Source of the DNA: QQVM01 sp964544885 | Lineage (GTDB): Bacteria; Bacteroidota; Bacteroidia; AKYH767-A; 2013-40CM-41-45 | Length of the DNA stretch: 64,000 nt | Direction: 5' to 3' | Assembly (NCBI GenBank): GCA_964544885.1 | Contig: CAZJDX010000011.1 | Coordinates: forward strand, 35,073 to 99,072 | Part shown: positions 24,453-33,863 of the stretch, piece by piece | Layout of the letters: each line of letters opens with the position of its first letter | Position numbering within the stretch: the stretch's first letter is position 1 | The notes under the pieces: model-generated | Databases searched by the model: none | Told to the model about the DNA's origin: nothing | The model's input: only the letters and a program-made list of their open reading frames with translations | Translations under genes and position numbers: made by a program

Positions 24453-26558
24453 ATGAATCATCAGTCCTCCGCCGGAATTCTGAAACTCATTCCCGCATTT
24501 CTCGCGGGCCTCTTTCCTGCACTCTATTGCGACATTCATGCGAGCCTGGTTCTTACTCTCTTTTTACTGGCTTGTTCACTGATCATTTTTTTTCAGCTGA
24601 TCATAAAACCGAAAAGCAGGTACAGCTTGAGATGGCTTCCCGGATTGTTCATGCATCTGTCGGTTTTTTTCTATGCACTGCTGTTAACCTCCTTGAAAAA
24701 AGAGATCAATCATGCCGGTCATTTCTCCATGATTGATTCGGCTCAGGCTTTTGTTTGCATGGTGAACGAGGAGCCTTTGTTAAAGGGGAATAATTACCGG
24801 TTTGAAGTCAGGATGAAGGAAGTTGTCAAAAATGATCTCACCTTTTCAGTTACCGGCCGCTGTCTGGTCTACCTGAAGTGCGGCAGTGTTGCGGTTCCGG
24901 AATATGGAGACATTCTTGTGTTCAGAAATTATCCTGAACGTCTTAAATCTCCGGCAAATCCTGGTCAGTTCGACTTTAGCCGCTGGTTAAAAAACAGGGA
25001 GATCTATCATCAGGTATTTCTAAAACCGGAAAAACTCCTGAAGCTTGATCATGATCAGGGTGGTAAACTGATGGAATTGGCTATCACCTGGAGAAATGAC
25101 TTGCTGGACGCGATCAGCGATGCGGGAATAGAAGGAAGGGAGAATGCTGTCCTTTCGGCACTTATTATTGGACAGGATGATGAAATAGACCAGGAACTGA
25201 TGCAGAGCTATTCTGTTACCGGTGTCCTGCATGTGCTGGCCGTGAGCGGTATGCATGTCGGCCTGATCTATGCTGCCTTGAGGGCGCTGCTAAAATTTCC
25301 GGGTAGAAAAAAGCAATTGAAATGGTTAAAAGCGGGAATCATCATTCTTCTCCTCTGGTTCTATGCAATGCTTACCGGCTTATCACCCTCGGTTCTCAGG
25401 GCAGCCATGATGCTATCTTTCGTCATCTTGGGAATCGGTCTTGCCAGAGCCTCCGGTAACCTGAACATCTTGTGCGCCTCTGCATTGAGTTTATTTATTG
25501 TGTTGAATCCTTCTCTGATCTTCTCAGCGGGATTTCAGTTGTCTTTCCTGGCGGTGGCCGGAATCATGTATCTGTACAAACCTTTGCTGAACCTGTACGC
25601 ACCTGAAACTTGGCTGGCCCGGCAGATTTGGAGTATCCTGGCGGTTTCACTTGTTGCGCAGCTGGCGACCTTTCCCTTGAGTTTATATTATTTCCACCAG
25701 TTCCCTAATTATTTTCTCCTCGCAAATCTTGTGGTGATTCCACTGAGCACGATCATTATTTTCGGTGGGATCATTCTTCTTGCTCTGAGTTTCTGGTCTT
25801 TTATGGCAATACTGCTCGGAAAGCTGATTTCGTTCCTCATTTATATCCTCAATGTCATCATCACTACTCTGGGCGACTTACCCGGAGCCGCTTCTCAAGG
25901 TATCTTCCTTTCCCTTCCTTCCATGTTCCTTTTGTATGGTGTCATCATTTGCCTTGCCGCTTATTTCCTTACCCTTCGCCGGACCTTATTTTTTTTGTCA
26001 TTGTACCTGATCATCGCTCTTGCAGGTATGGTCCTGTATGAAGTGATCTCTGCAAGGAAACAGGTTTTGGGCATAGTGAACTATGTTCCGGGACATACCC
26101 TGGTGCGTTTTATTCATTCAAATCAGTCAATAGCCTTCAGTGATGAAAGGCTGATCTCCGATGAACAAAAAAGAGAACGAACGGAAGCCTATCATCTTCT
26201 CAGCAGACGAATCAGGGCTGATTCACTGTATTCCTTAAGTGATGAAAGCAATGGTAGCTGGCTGAATGAGGGCTTGGAGTTTAGATTCCCTTTCATTCAG
26301 TTTAACACGGTGAGGATCCTTGTCCTCTCACCGGAGGTTAATGATCTCGGACTGACTTTTACCATGGTGGATTATGTCCTGGTTCATGGAAATCTTGCTC
26401 CTGTAAAAGCAGACTGGCTTAACCGGGATAAAGTAAGGTCAGTTGTGTGTGATGGCAGCACTTCTCCATATAATCTCAGAAAGTGGAAAAGCCTGTGCCT
26501 GAAAGAGGGGATCAGATTTGTTGATCTTTCAGTTCATGGCGCACTCATGCTCCGGTAA
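24453..26558 (+). CDS. comEC: ComEC/Rec2-family DNA uptake channel
   Basis: Inner-membrane channel through which single-stranded DNA enters in natural transformation. The 701-residue protein has N-terminal TM helices, a DUF4131-type OB-like region (~75-190), and the polytopic competence domain (~230-510) with the conserved Val-Leu-His-Val-Leu-Ala-Val-Ser-Gly-Met-His-Val and the later Ser-Pro-Ser-Val-Leu-Arg-Ala-Ala. The C-terminal part (~540-701) is soluble but lacks the metal-binding HxHxDH of the beta-lactamase-like nuclease domain seen in Bacillus, as is common in Bacteroidota. No other competence gene is nearby. Confidence 0.9.
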   Translation: MNHQSSAGILKLIPAFLAGLFPALYCDIHASLVLTLFLLACSLIIFFQLIIKPKSRYSLRWLPGLFMHLSVFFYALLLTSLKKEINHAGHFSMIDSAQAFVCMVNEEPLLKGNNYRFEVRMKEVVKNDLTFSVTGRCLVYLKCGSVAVPEYGDILVFRNYPERLKSPANPGQFDFSRWLKNREIYHQVFLKPEKLLKLDHDQGGKLMELAITWRNDLLDAISDAGIEGRENAVLSALIIGQDDEIDQELMQSYSVTGVLHVLAVSGMHVGLIYAALRALLKFPGRKKQLKWLKAGIIILLLWFYAMLTGLSPSVLRAAMMLSFVILGIGLARASGNLNILCASALSLFIVLNPSLIFSAGFQLSFLAVAGIMYLYKPLLNLYAPETWLARQIWSILAVSLVAQLATFPLSLYYFHQFPNYFLLANLVVIPLSTIIIFGGIILLALSFWSFMAILLGKLISFLIYILNVIITTLGDLPGAASQGIFLSLPSMFLLYGVIICLAAYFLTLRRTLFFLSLYLIIALAGMVLYEVISARKQVLGIVNYVPGHTLVRFIHSNQSIAFSDERLISDEQKRERTEAYHLLSRRIRADSLYSLSDESNGSWLNEGLEFRFPFIQFNTVRILVLSPEVNDLGLTFTMVDYVLVHGNLAPVKADWLNRDKVRSVVCDGSTSPYNLRKWKSLCLKEGIRFVDLSVHGALMLR

Positions 26559-26600
26559 GAATTAGTTTTCCTTTGAAATGATTAATGTATACCTGATTTT

Positions 26601-27713
26601 TCATTCGGACCTAAAGCCGGAAAAGTCAAAATCCACGCTTCTGATATTGAATTGACCATAGCATAGATCACCTTCCGGGAATTTCCATACCGCTTTCGCT
26701 TGATGTGGAAAGCGCATTCCGTTCTGTTGAGAATAATTGCTTAAGGGTGTTGACCAGTTGAACTTTTTCATTTCATTCTCCTCGCTTAAGTAATACCTGT
26801 CATCAGAATGGAAGTTCACCAGGTCATAGTCTTTGTTGAATTCAAGAATCGCACTGATCTTTATATCGCCATGGGTAAATTCAGCCTGCACCTGTTGATG
26901 ATCCGTTTCATGCCACCTGATTCTTTTGTCGATGAGCCCGGCGGGATACATCACACAAAGATCATTGAACCAGGTTACTGTCTCTGAAATATCCATTTCC
27001 CTTCCTTGCTGATATTCTACCCGCAGGAGGGACAGGAGACGAATGTCCATAAAAGCTTTCCCATTTTTAAAGCAATGCAGGCCTGATACAGGAAGCATAT
27101 TCATCCTGCTGTACAGCCAGAAAATGCGCATGGGTTGCCGGATGGAATTTACCTGTTCGAAATCAAGATGCATCCATTCACTGCTTTCGTTCTTCCTTAA
27201 AACTCCGTCCATCTTCACCCGGAAAGTATCCTGCAGTTTCCTGTTTAAGGCGCCGGAGCGGATTATGTACTTTTTCACGACATCCGGAAGATGTGCCATC
27301 ATTTCTTCCCTCAGAAGGGGCTGCGGAACCGGTTCTGAAGCCTTCAGTACCTGCTGAACCTCCTTCCTGAATTTTCTTTTGAAACTCCATTCCGCATAAC
27401 CGGCAATCACGGAAAGCAGGATAAATACATTGGCAAGTGTACCGATCTTTGAGTCATGCCAGGTAGTTATGATGAGATATTGTGAAACCGGCAAAGCCAG
27501 GATTGCCAGTCTCCACCATAATTCTTTCAGCCTGATGAGCTCCACGGCGCTGATGCCAAGCAGGAGGGTGGTGAAGAGCCACAAGACGCCGTTTACCGGT
27601 CCAACAGGAATACCTAAGGATGGGGTATCAAACAGCTGAAACGCCTTTGCAAAACCCAGAAAGTGTATCCCGCCATGGATGAGTAAAGTAAGAAAGAGTA
27701 CGATACGTGGCAT
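26601..27713 (-). CDS. DUF6544-like membrane protein
   Basis: A 370-residue protein with four hydrophobic segments in the first ~110 residues, then a soluble C-terminal domain (~130-370) rich in Trp, Tyr and charged residues. The C-terminal pattern (a Lys-Lys-Tyr-Ile start, a Trp-Met-His-Leu-Asp-Phe-Glu-Gln strand, an Ala-Gly-Leu-Ile-Asp-Lys-Arg-Ile-Arg-Trp segment, a final Ala-Val-Trp-Lys-Phe-Pro-Glu-Gly) resembles the family I remember as DUF6544 or DUF6920, of unknown function. A TACATTTG promoter element sits 15 bases upstream of the ATG, so it is a monocistronic unit. Confidence 0.6.
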   Translation of the reverse strand: MPRIVLFLTLLIHGGIHFLGFAKAFQLFDTPSLGIPVGPVNGVLWLFTTLLLGISAVELIRLKELWWRLAILALPVSQYLIITTWHDSKIGTLANVFILLSVIAGYAEWSFKRKFRKEVQQVLKASEPVPQPLLREEMMAHLPDVVKKYIIRSGALNRKLQDTFRVKMDGVLRKNESSEWMHLDFEQVNSIRQPMRIFWLYSRMNMLPVSGLHCFKNGKAFMDIRLLSLLRVEYQQGREMDISETVTWFNDLCVMYPAGLIDKRIRWHETDHQQVQAEFTHGDIKISAILEFNKDYDLVNFHSDDRYYLSEENEMKKFNWSTPLSNYSQQNGMRFPHQAKAVWKFPEGDLCYGQFNIRSVDFDFSGFRSE

Positions 27714-27727
27714 GCTAATTCAAAATG

Positions 27728-27735
27728 CAAATGTA
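27728..27735 (-). promoter_or_regulatory. -7 element TACATTTG for the DUF6544-like gene
   Basis: Exact TAnnTTTG on the minus strand, 15 bases from the ATG. Confidence 0.45.
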
Positions 27736-27779
27736 TTTTACCTGAACCTGAATTCCATGTAGCTGAATGTTAATTTCGG

Positions 27780-28619
27780 TCAGATCCTGTCAAGTGGAAA
27801 AGTCTCCCTGAGCCTGGCTCCCTTTTCGGTCAATTCCAGTACTCCGCATTCGTGAATGGGGTCATGTTCAAAGAATAACACATATTCCTCTTTTATCGCG
27901 TCATTCAGGAAAATCGCTTTCTCCTGAAGGGTTATCAGTGGTCTTGTGTCATAGGCCATGACATAGGGCAGAGGTATATGTCCGGCGGATGGAATCAGAT
28001 CAGCGCAAAACACCACCTTTCTGTTTTTACAGGACAGCACCGGCAACATCATTCCAGCGGTATGACCGTTCACGATACGGAAAGCAAAACCGTCAAAAAG
28101 CTTTTCTTCATCGTCGGTAAATCGCAACTGGCCGCTTTCCTCAATGGGAAGAATATTTTCTTTTAGAAAACTGGCCTTTTCCCTCGCATTTGGTTGTGTT
28201 GCCCATTGCCAGTGTGCGCGGTTTGACCAGTAGATTGCATTCGGAAAACTCATCTCATAGCCTTCGCCGTCAGACTTCTTTTGTACACTCCCGCCACAAT
28301 GATCAAAATGCAGATGTGTAAGAAATACATCTGTAATATCCTCCCTGCTGAATCCGTTTTTCCGTAGCGATTTTTCAAGGGTGTCATCACCGTTGAGATA
28401 ATAATGTGAGAAGAATTTAGCATCCTGCTTATTCCCGATCCCATTGTCGATCAGGACAAGTCTGTTGCCTGATTCAACAAGCAGACATCGCATGGCCCAA
28501 TTGCACATATTGTTCTCATCGGAAGGGTTGAGTTTCTGCCAGATCGACTTGGGAACTACTCCAAACATGGCACCTCCATCGAGTTTGAAAAATCCGGTAT
28601 CAATCGTATATAGTTTCAT
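27780..28619 (-). CDS. Metallo-beta-lactamase-fold hydrolase
   Basis: A 279-residue cytoplasmic protein with the MBL zinc-binding motif Thr-His-Leu-His-Phe-Asp-His-Cys-Gly-Gly near residue 105, a second ligand in Gly-His-Thr-Ala-Gly-Met and an Asp in Phe-Cys-Ala-Asp-Leu-Ile-Pro. The arrangement is that of the lactonase/quorum-quenching and related branch of the superfamily, but many substrates are possible and the neighbours give no hint. Length is normal. Confidence 0.85.
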   Translation of the reverse strand: MKLYTIDTGFFKLDGGAMFGVVPKSIWQKLNPSDENNMCNWAMRCLLVESGNRLVLIDNGIGNKQDAKFFSHYYLNGDDTLEKSLRKNGFSREDITDVFLTHLHFDHCGGSVQKKSDGEGYEMSFPNAIYWSNRAHWQWATQPNAREKASFLKENILPIEESGQLRFTDDEEKLFDGFAFRIVNGHTAGMMLPVLSCKNRKVVFCADLIPSAGHIPLPYVMAYDTRPLITLQEKAIFLNDAIKEEYVLFFEHDPIHECGVLELTEKGARLRETFPLDRI

Positions 28620-28850
28620 GGTTAAGACTTCTTTATGAGTTCGGATTAATAGAGGTAAAAATAATGCATTTATCCTGACCGGAAATGTATCTTCAGTTTA
28701 TCCGGAACCCTTGTTATCTCAGCATCAACAGGCATTCATTTGCTTTGAGGCTGTGGGACAAGGAGCCTGCGGTCAGAACCACCGGGAATCCTTGATTTGA
28801 TTTTGTTTCAGTAAGGCTGCTTCAGGGTTCCGGGGAAGATTTCACTTTGC

Positions 28851-28858
28851 TATCTTTG
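28851..28858 (+). promoter_or_regulatory. -7 element TATCTTTG for mpl
   Basis: Exact TAnnTTTG match giving a leader of about 65 bases to the ATG at 28929. Confidence 0.4.
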
Positions 28859-28915
28859 TTAGTAAAGGTGTGGAAATTACGTATTTGTTTTCAGATGATT
28901 TCAAGACTGAACCAC

Positions 28916-28923
28916 TACCTTCG
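28916..28923 (+). promoter_or_regulatory. Candidate second -7 element TACCTTCG immediately before mpl
   Basis: Same variant octamer as upstream of prmC and surE; ends only 5 bases before the mpl ATG, so a transcript from it would be nearly leaderless. Confidence 0.25.
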
Positions 28924-28928
28924 GAGCT

Positions 28929-30323
28929 ATGCAGCTAAGGTCTGAAAAGAAAATTCATTTCATTGCCATCGGAGGTGCAGCTATGCATAACATTGCGCTT
29001 GCCTTGGCACAGAACGGTTATATGGTGACTGGATCAGATGATGAGATCGCCGAACCGTCAAGATCACGGCTTCTGTCTGCCGGCTTATTACCTGAAAAGG
29101 AGGGATGGTTCCCGGAGAAAATTACTGGCGAAACCGGCGCGGTGGTGCTGGGAATGCATGCCAAAAAGGATAATCCGGAATTGCTGAAAGCACACCAACT
29201 TGGTATAAGGGTATATTCATATCCGGAATTTCTCTACGAACATTCAAAAAACAAAAAGCGGGTTGTCATAGGAGGAAGTCATGGTAAAACTACCATCACT
29301 TCCATGATCCTTTACGTGCTGAACTATTGTAACCTTGATTTCGATTATATGGTAGGCGCCAGGGTTGAAGGTTTTGATACTATGGTTCGTCTCTCGGAAG
29401 CTCCCCTGATTATTCTTGAAGGCGATGAGTACCTCGCATCACCTATTGACCTGAGGCCAAAGTTTCATCTTTACAAAGCTGACATAGGACTTATCAGTGG
29501 CATTGCCTGGGATCATTTCAATGTATTCCCCGATTTCAGTGATTATCAGAAGCAGTTCAGAATCTTTGCGGAGATGATCCCTGCAAATGGCAGTTTGATC
29601 TATTGCAAAGAGGATTCCGTAGTAAGTGATATTCTTGAATCTCCGGGAATAGTCTGTACAAGGCTGCCGTATTCCGTTCCTCCACACGAGATCAGGGACG
29701 GAGTTACCTGCCTGACCGGCAGGAACAACTCCCTCATTCCTCTATCGGTATTTGGTGACCATAACCTTTTAAACATGGAAGGGGCAAGGCTGGTCTGCGA
29801 ACTCTTGGGTATATCAGCAGATGATTTTTACAAGGCCATAAGTCAATTCAAGGGTGCCGCCAGACGACTGGAAATCCTGGCAATGAATCCGCAAACAGCG
29901 GTGTACAAAGACTTTGCCCACTCGCCTTCCAAGCTGAAGGCAACTACGGATGCCGTCAGAAGACAATTTCCGGGAAAGAAACTCATTGCCTGCATGGAAT
30001 TACATACATTCAGCAGCCTGAACGAAAAATTCATCGGGCAATACAAAGGCAGTATGAATAATGCTGATCTTGCTATAGTTTATTACAATCCAAAAACCAT
30101 TGAACATAAAAAGCTGAAAGCGCTTTCAGATGTGCAGTTGAAGGATGCATTCGGAAGAAATGATTTGGTTATCTTCCGTGATGCCGGACTGCTGGAAAAA
30201 TTCCTGCTCTCACAGGATGCGGGAGACAGCGTTTTTCTCATGATGAGTTCCGGAACATTTGATGGAATGGATCTTGAAAAGTTCGCTAAGGTGATTACAG
30301 GTTTCGCAGACCCGGTCAGCTAA
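28929..30323 (+). CDS. mpl: Murein peptide ligase Mpl (UDP-MurNAc:tripeptide ligase)
   Basis: Recycles cell-wall tripeptide by joining it to UDP-N-acetylmuramate. The 464 residues show the Mur-ligase order: N-terminal Rossmann domain with Ile-Ala-Ile-Gly-Gly-Ala-Ala-Met-His-Asn, the ATP loop Gly-Gly-Ser-His-Gly-Lys-Thr-Thr near 115, the Glu-Gly-Asp-Glu-Tyr metal/catalytic segment that distinguishes Mpl from MurC, and the C-terminal domain with Asp-Phe-Ala-His-Ser-Pro. It is followed 14 bases later by a DUF1573 protein. Confidence 0.9.
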   Translation: MQLRSEKKIHFIAIGGAAMHNIALALAQNGYMVTGSDDEIAEPSRSRLLSAGLLPEKEGWFPEKITGETGAVVLGMHAKKDNPELLKAHQLGIRVYSYPEFLYEHSKNKKRVVIGGSHGKTTITSMILYVLNYCNLDFDYMVGARVEGFDTMVRLSEAPLIILEGDEYLASPIDLRPKFHLYKADIGLISGIAWDHFNVFPDFSDYQKQFRIFAEMIPANGSLIYCKEDSVVSDILESPGIVCTRLPYSVPPHEIRDGVTCLTGRNNSLIPLSVFGDHNLLNMEGARLVCELLGISADDFYKAISQFKGAARRLEILAMNPQTAVYKDFAHSPSKLKATTDAVRRQFPGKKLIACMELHTFSSLNEKFIGQYKGSMNNADLAIVYYNPKTIEHKKLKALSDVQLKDAFGRNDLVIFRDAGLLEKFLLSQDAGDSVFLMMSSGTFDGMDLEKFAKVITGFADPVS

Positions 30324-30337
30324 ACATAAATGTCTAT

Positions 30338-31126
30338 ATGATGAGATTGCTATTTCTTTTTTATTTCCTCCCTGGATTTTTAATGCCGGCCATTGTCACG
30401 GCACAGGCAGCGATCGTGAATGTACCACCGTCAGTTGAGGATCGTTTTCCAAAGAGAATCGGAAATCTCCGTCTCTCAGCTACGACCCTTCATCTGGGTG
30501 ATGTGTACAATAATCAACTCAGAATTGATACGATCAGTATGTATAATGCCTGGAATTCCGTGATGAATATTTCATCCGGCCTCACGCTTCCGGATTATTT
30601 GAAAATGAATATCATTCCGGCAAAACTCGGACCTGGCGAAGAGGGCATGATTATCATCAGCTACGATGTCGCCGGGAAGAATGAATTCGGTTTTGTTTTT
30701 GAAAGACTTCTGCTGATTACCAACGATGCTCTGCAGGGTGATAAGAACCTGAATATAACGGCAAGTATAAAGGAATACTTTCCGTCTCCGGTCCCAGGTG
30801 ATACGGTTGCTCCCCAGCGTGCCAGAGTTCCTGAGACCAGTCATTATTTGGGCCCAATCACTCAGGGAGACAAGAAAAAGCATGGTTTTATGGTCTTCAA
30901 TGACGGACAGAAAGACCTGATTATTCACCATGCCAAAACTGATTGCGGTTGTGTCAGCGCGGAGATACCGGTAAAAACCGTTCCACCCGGTTCAGGCGCG
31001 GTGATCAATCTTGAGTTTGATTCCTTCGGTAAGGACGGAGATGTATTCGTTGAGGTTATTGTGTTTGTCAACGATCCTCTTCAGCCGGAACTGCGTTTCA
31101 GGCTCCAGGCTGATGTCCGTAAATAA
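30338..31126 (+). CDS. Exported DUF1573-domain protein
   Basis: A 262-residue protein with a signal peptide (residues 1-23) and two beta-sandwich repeats. The second (~165-262) has the DUF1573 signature around a Cys-Gly-Cys (Lys-Thr-Asp-Cys-Gly-Cys-Val) followed by Val-Pro-Pro-Gly-Ser and Phe-Val-Asn-Asp-Pro. The first (~45-140) is a divergent copy without cysteines. DUF1573 proteins are common periplasmic or surface Ig-like proteins in Bacteroidota, with no defined reaction. It probably shares the mpl transcript. Confidence 0.82.
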   Translation: MMRLLFLFYFLPGFLMPAIVTAQAAIVNVPPSVEDRFPKRIGNLRLSATTLHLGDVYNNQLRIDTISMYNAWNSVMNISSGLTLPDYLKMNIIPAKLGPGEEGMIIISYDVAGKNEFGFVFERLLLITNDALQGDKNLNITASIKEYFPSPVPGDTVAPQRARVPETSHYLGPITQGDKKKHGFMVFNDGQKDLIIHHAKTDCGCVSAEIPVKTVPPGSGAVINLEFDSFGKDGDVFVEVIVFVNDPLQPELRFRLQADVRK

Positions 31127-31197
31127 TTATAGTGACCGGATCCCTGATTTTTTTCGGATTCTTCATGTTATTCATTAATTCCCGTTACTAAACCTCT

Positions 31198-32127
31198 ATG
31201 TTCTCCTCTGTTGGATCTTCAATGTTGTTTATACTCTCCTTCATCTGTGTAAGCATGAGCACTGCCCAAACTCCCGGAAGCGGCTTCGTTCCCGTAAAAG
31301 GGGGGAGGCTGTATTATGTAACCCTGGGCAAGGGTGAGCCGCTGATTATACTTCACGGTGGTCCGGGTCTGGATCATGGCTATTTCCTTCCGCAAATGGA
31401 AATTCTCTCTGAGAAATACCAGTTGATTTTTTATGATCAGCGGGCTTGTGGACGTTCGGATGTGGATGTGGATTCCGCCACCATCACCATGGATCAATTC
31501 GTGGAAGACCTGGATTCATTGCGTTCCTGGTTCAGATTTGATAAACTCAATCTGCTCGGACATTCATTCGGAGGATTGCTTGCCATGCGTTATGCTTTGA
31601 AGTATCCTGAGCGTTTGCATACTTTGCTCCTCGTCAATTCAACCCCCTCTTCGTCCGCCTGGAGGGACAGTTCCATACAAATGCTCAACAAGAGAGAAGA
31701 CGAGCAAACAAAGGAAAAATTAGCGGAGCTGACAGGCTCACCTGCTTTCAAGACAATGGAACCTGCTGCCATGGAGACTTTCTACCGGCTGTTCTTTAAA
31801 AAAAGTTTTTATGATCAGTCTAAAGTGAAGGACCTCAGCCTTAAGTTCCGTGATTCCTTCGCGGAAACCAACCGGATGATGAATTATTTATACCGGGATT
31901 CTTCGGTGTATAGCTATGATCTGAACGATACCCTGGCCGGTCTTAGCATACCTTCACTTATTATCTCTTCTGAAGCCGATATCATTCATCCCCTGGCTGT
32001 CGAAGAGTTACACAAGAGTCTGAAGAGATCCGAATATGTTTTTATGGAAGGCTGCGGTCATTTTCCTTTTGTTGAACAACCTGAATCCTTCAAGCGCGTC
32101 ATCGAAAAATTTCTGAATAAGAATTGA
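31198..32127 (+). CDS. Exported alpha/beta hydrolase, prolyl-iminopeptidase-like (S33)
   Basis: A 309-residue hydrolase with a signal peptide to about residue 23. Motifs are the oxyanion loop His-Gly-Gly-Pro-Gly, Asp-Gln-Arg-Ala-Cys-Gly-Arg-Ser-Asp and the nucleophile elbow Gly-His-Ser-Phe-Gly-Gly, with the late acid in Ala-Asp-Ile-Ile-His and the base in Gly-Cys-Gly-His-Phe-Pro. HGGPG plus DQRxxGxS is typical of proline iminopeptidases, so cleavage of N-terminal proline or a similar residue outside the cytoplasm is likely, but other hydrolases share the motifs. Confidence 0.82.
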   Translation: MFSSVGSSMLFILSFICVSMSTAQTPGSGFVPVKGGRLYYVTLGKGEPLIILHGGPGLDHGYFLPQMEILSEKYQLIFYDQRACGRSDVDVDSATITMDQFVEDLDSLRSWFRFDKLNLLGHSFGGLLAMRYALKYPERLHTLLLVNSTPSSSAWRDSSIQMLNKREDEQTKEKLAELTGSPAFKTMEPAAMETFYRLFFKKSFYDQSKVKDLSLKFRDSFAETNRMMNYLYRDSSVYSYDLNDTLAGLSIPSLIISSEADIIHPLAVEELHKSLKRSEYVFMEGCGHFPFVEQPESFKRVIEKFLNKN

Positions 32128-32148
32128 GCGCTTGCTGCCTGATAGCCT

Positions 32149-33528
32149 TCAAAGCAGGGTTCCGGCCAGCACAAAGTAAGCCAAAGTAAAATAGAGCACC
32201 AGACCTGTCACGTCAACAAGGGTTGCGATGAAGGGTGCGGACGATACGGCCGGATCGGCACCTATCTTTTTTAGCAGCAGGGGGAGGAGTGAGCCGCTCA
32301 AAGTGCCGAAAAGCACAACACCAATCAAAGTTACGCCAACAACAATAGCGATCAGGAGCCAGTGAGGACCATATAGATCAGAAAAGAGAGTCCATAAAGC
32401 GATACGCAAAAAACCGATCAGTCCAAGGATGGTCCCCAGCACCAATCCGCTTAAAAATTCCCTGCGCATGACTTTCCACCAATCCTGCAGGGTAACTTCA
32501 CCCAGAGCCATGGCGCGTATGATCAGCGTCGCGGCCTGCGATCCGCTGTTTCCACCAGAAGAGATGATCAAGGGTACAAAAAGGGCAAGTATGACGGCTT
32601 TGTTCAATTCATCGGTAAAATATCCCATGGCGCTGGCAGTCAGCATTTCTCCCAGAAAAAGTATGATGAGCCATCCTGCTCTGGCACTGATCATGTTTTT
32701 AAGCGAAACCTTCAGATAAGGTTCTTCAAGCGCTTCGGTTCCTCCGAATTTCTGAATGTCCTCCGTATCCTCTTCTTCCATCACATCCAGCACGTCATCA
32801 ATGGTGATGATGCCCAGCAACAAACCATTGAAATCCGTTACAGGTAATGCTTCACGGTTCGATTGCTTGAAGAGGTCGATTGCCGTTTCCTGGTCGGCTC
32901 TCGCGTCAAGTGCAATGAATTGTTTGTCGCTTAACTCATTGATCTTTTTGTCTAATGGCGCCAGCAGGAGTTGATTCAGTCGGATATCGTCAATAAGAAA
33001 TCCTTCCGCATCGGTCACGTAAATAAAGTTCAGCGTTTCCTTGAACTTTCCATGTGTCCGGATATAATCCAATACCTGCTGTACAGTCCATTCTCCCCGT
33101 ACAGCAATGTAGTCGGGAGTCATCAGTCGTCCGATACTGTCCTCCGGATATTGCAACAGCTGATTGGCCGTTTTCCTTTCTTCCGGACTCAGCAGGGACA
33201 GATACTTCTTCAGAGTTTCATCTGGCAGTTTCTCGAAAAGTGCCGTTCTGTCGTCAGGGGAAATCTGATTGAGGGTGCTGGACAATTGCTCAACGCTGAA
33301 AGAGCGCAGGAGGTCCATCTGAATATCAAAATCAAGATTCTCAAAAGTCTTGATTGCCTTTTCGGCTTCAATGACCTGGAAGATCTTCTTAAAATCTATC
33401 TCCTTCGAGGAATTAATGTATTCAGCCAGCTCTTCAGGCTGAATGGCAAGGCATAGTTGTTTCAGCTTGTAAAGGTTTCCTGTAACCAATCTTTCGGCCA
33501 GGAGTTCTTTCTCTTCATTACTGACCAT
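32149..33528 (-). CDS. mgtE: Magnesium transporter MgtE
   Basis: Mg2+ channel gated by intracellular Mg2+. The 459 residues follow the family order: N-terminal helical superhelix (MgtE_N, ~15-130), two CBS domains (~135-260) that sense Mg2+, the connecting helix, and five C-terminal TM segments with the pore motif Ser-Ser-Gly-Gly-Asn-Ser-Gly-Ser-Gln. The frame extends to a start at 33591, but the ATG at 33528 gives the usual N-terminus. No M-box riboswitch is recognisable in the leader. Confidence 0.93.
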   Translation of the reverse strand: MVSNEEKELLAERLVTGNLYKLKQLCLAIQPEELAEYINSSKEIDFKKIFQVIEAEKAIKTFENLDFDIQMDLLRSFSVEQLSSTLNQISPDDRTALFEKLPDETLKKYLSLLSPEERKTANQLLQYPEDSIGRLMTPDYIAVRGEWTVQQVLDYIRTHGKFKETLNFIYVTDAEGFLIDDIRLNQLLLAPLDKKINELSDKQFIALDARADQETAIDLFKQSNREALPVTDFNGLLLGIITIDDVLDVMEEEDTEDIQKFGGTEALEEPYLKVSLKNMISARAGWLIILFLGEMLTASAMGYFTDELNKAVILALFVPLIISSGGNSGSQAATLIIRAMALGEVTLQDWWKVMRREFLSGLVLGTILGLIGFLRIALWTLFSDLYGPHWLLIAIVVGVTLIGVVLFGTLSGSLLPLLLKKIGADPAVSSAPFIATLVDVTGLVLYFTLAYFVLAGTLL

Positions 33529-33698
33529 CGGGGACCGTCCATTAAAAATTAAGCTGATTTTGAAAGAGGCAAGATAATACATTCCCGGCAAAAGGAGAAT
33601 TTCCCGGATCCTGATTAAGGACCTGATATTTAGCTTTTAAACGGATTGGACAAGATGATTTCTCCCTCTTCATGAAGAAGATATGCAACTGGCATAAA

Positions 33699-33732
33699 AA
33701 AATAGAACCGCCGGCTCTTCTTCCGGCGGTTC
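33699..33732 (-). terminator. Strong terminator after the 607-residue gene
   Basis: Perfect 10-base stem: GAACCGCCGG (33705-33714) with CCGGCGGTTC (33723-33732), 8-base loop, followed on the minus strand by TATTTTTTTAT. It lies about 130 bases past the stop of the gene at 33864 and 170 bases before mgtE. Confidence 0.8.
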
Positions 33733-33863
33733 TCACACGAAAACATGAACACAAAAACTCCAGCAACATTAACGAATCGGCGGAACAATTGTTATGTGCG
33801 AAACGCTTCCTGACAGATAAATGACAAACATTAACATATCTTAAGAGAATTCTTCAGAGGGGC

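Larger units (their letters stand above)
28620..28928. other. Divergent 309-base gap before mpl
   Basis: Contains TATCTTTG at 28851-28858 and TACCTTCG at 28916-28923, both candidate -7 elements for mpl. No small gene is seen. Confidence 0.4.

Noticed and set aside
32161..32700. Antisense frames over mgtE and other genes
   Set aside because: Shadows without domains, ribosome sites or codon bias.
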